This document shows, in pieces, positions 4,901 through 5,075 of a stretch of 5,075 nucleotides of DNA. This DNA comes from Actinomycetes bacterium (lineage in GTDB: Bacteria; Actinomycetota; Acidimicrobiia; Acidimicrobiales; Acidimicrobiaceae): contig JAKASN010000192.1 of the NCBI GenBank assembly GCA_021819025.1, forward strand, positions 1 through 5,075, given 5' to 3'. Every line of letters begins with the position of its first letter. The stretch's first letter is position 1. The translations under genes and the position numbers were made by a program. The notes under the pieces are model-generated. The model did not search any database. It saw only the letters and a list, made by a program, of their open reading frames with translations, and was not told where the DNA came from.

Positions 4901-5075
4901 ATGTCTCAAAGGGTGAACATCTTCGAGACCTGTATCAATGGGGCGCTCTATCCCCGTACTACTCAGGCGAGTCGCGAAATCCTCGTGCGTCTCGGTTACG
5001 ACGTACGCCTTCCCAAAGCGCAAGTTTGCTGCGGACAAATGCATTTCAATACCGGATACCCCGATGAGATCGATG
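4901..5075 (+). CDS. lutA: LutA-like CCG-domain Fe-S oxidoreductase subunit, N-terminal fragment
   Basis: The frame is open to the window edge and gives 58 residues. It begins MSQRVNIFETC and continues to PKAQVCCGQMHFNTGYPDEI, matching the start of LutA/YkgE-type proteins: a cysteine at 11, then 31 residues, then CCG at 43-45. This is the first half of the CCG (CX31CCG) domain, which binds an iron-sulfur cluster in HdrB, GlpC and LutA. LutA works with LutB and LutC in oxidising L-lactate to pyruvate. The spacing and the NTGY segment fit LutA best; other CCG proteins cannot be excluded until the rest is seen. ATG at 4901 has AAAGAGG four bases upstream and sits just behind a predicted promoter. 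The gene is cut by the window, not broken. lutB and lutC would be expected beyond the edge. Confidence 0.82.
   Translation, partial: MSQRVNIFETCINGALYPRTTQASREILVRLGYDVRLPKAQVCCGQMHFNTGYPDEID

Noticed and set aside
9..5075. The same ten bases, GAGATCGATG, occur at 9-18 and at the very end (5066-5075), suggesting a circular contig overlap.
   Set aside because: The match is short, the bases around it differ, and joining the ends would fuse the antisense of a nucleotidyltransferase to the middle of a lutA-like gene, with neither gene completed.

Overview
The window looks like one fragment of a moderately GC-rich bacterial chromosome, probably an actinobacterium. The CDP-alcohol phosphatidyltransferase and the sugar-nucleotidyltransferase resemble actinobacterial versions from memory, and TTG/GTG starts are frequent. 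An acidimicrobial relative is my best guess, but it is only an inference. There are no rRNA, tRNA, CRISPR or transposon signals. Both ends cut a gene, and the first seven bases look like leftover sequencing adapter, so this is probably a short assembled contig.

Left arm, minus strand (1-1063): the N-terminal third of an NDP-sugar pyrophosphorylase (mannose-1-phosphate guanylyltransferase type) lies downstream of a CDP-alcohol phosphatidyltransferase. The two are codirectional with a 125 bp gap, which suggests an envelope-precursor operon (sugar nucleotide and phospholipid headgroup). About 160 bp containing direct and inverted repeats separates this pair from the plus-strand genes that diverge from it.

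Centre (1227-3363): a previously uncalled 47-residue basic ORF overlaps by 7 bp the start of an EAL-domain protein that keeps the catalytic residues of a c-di-GMP phosphodiesterase and ends in a CBS-like region. A metallo-beta-lactamase-fold hydrolase converges on it from the minus strand with only 8 bp between the stop codons.

Right arm, plus strand (3509-5075): a membrane-anchored protein of unknown function ends at a terminator-like hairpin. It is followed by a CcdA-family thiol:disulfide transporter with its paired cysteines, then a promoter with an overlapping inverted repeat, and finally the first 58 residues of a LutA-like CCG-domain Fe-S protein that runs off the window.

Nothing here proves a new multi-gene system. 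The best leads are the small ORF coupled to the phosphodiesterase, the unknown anchored protein, and the operator-like repeats in the two regulatory gaps.
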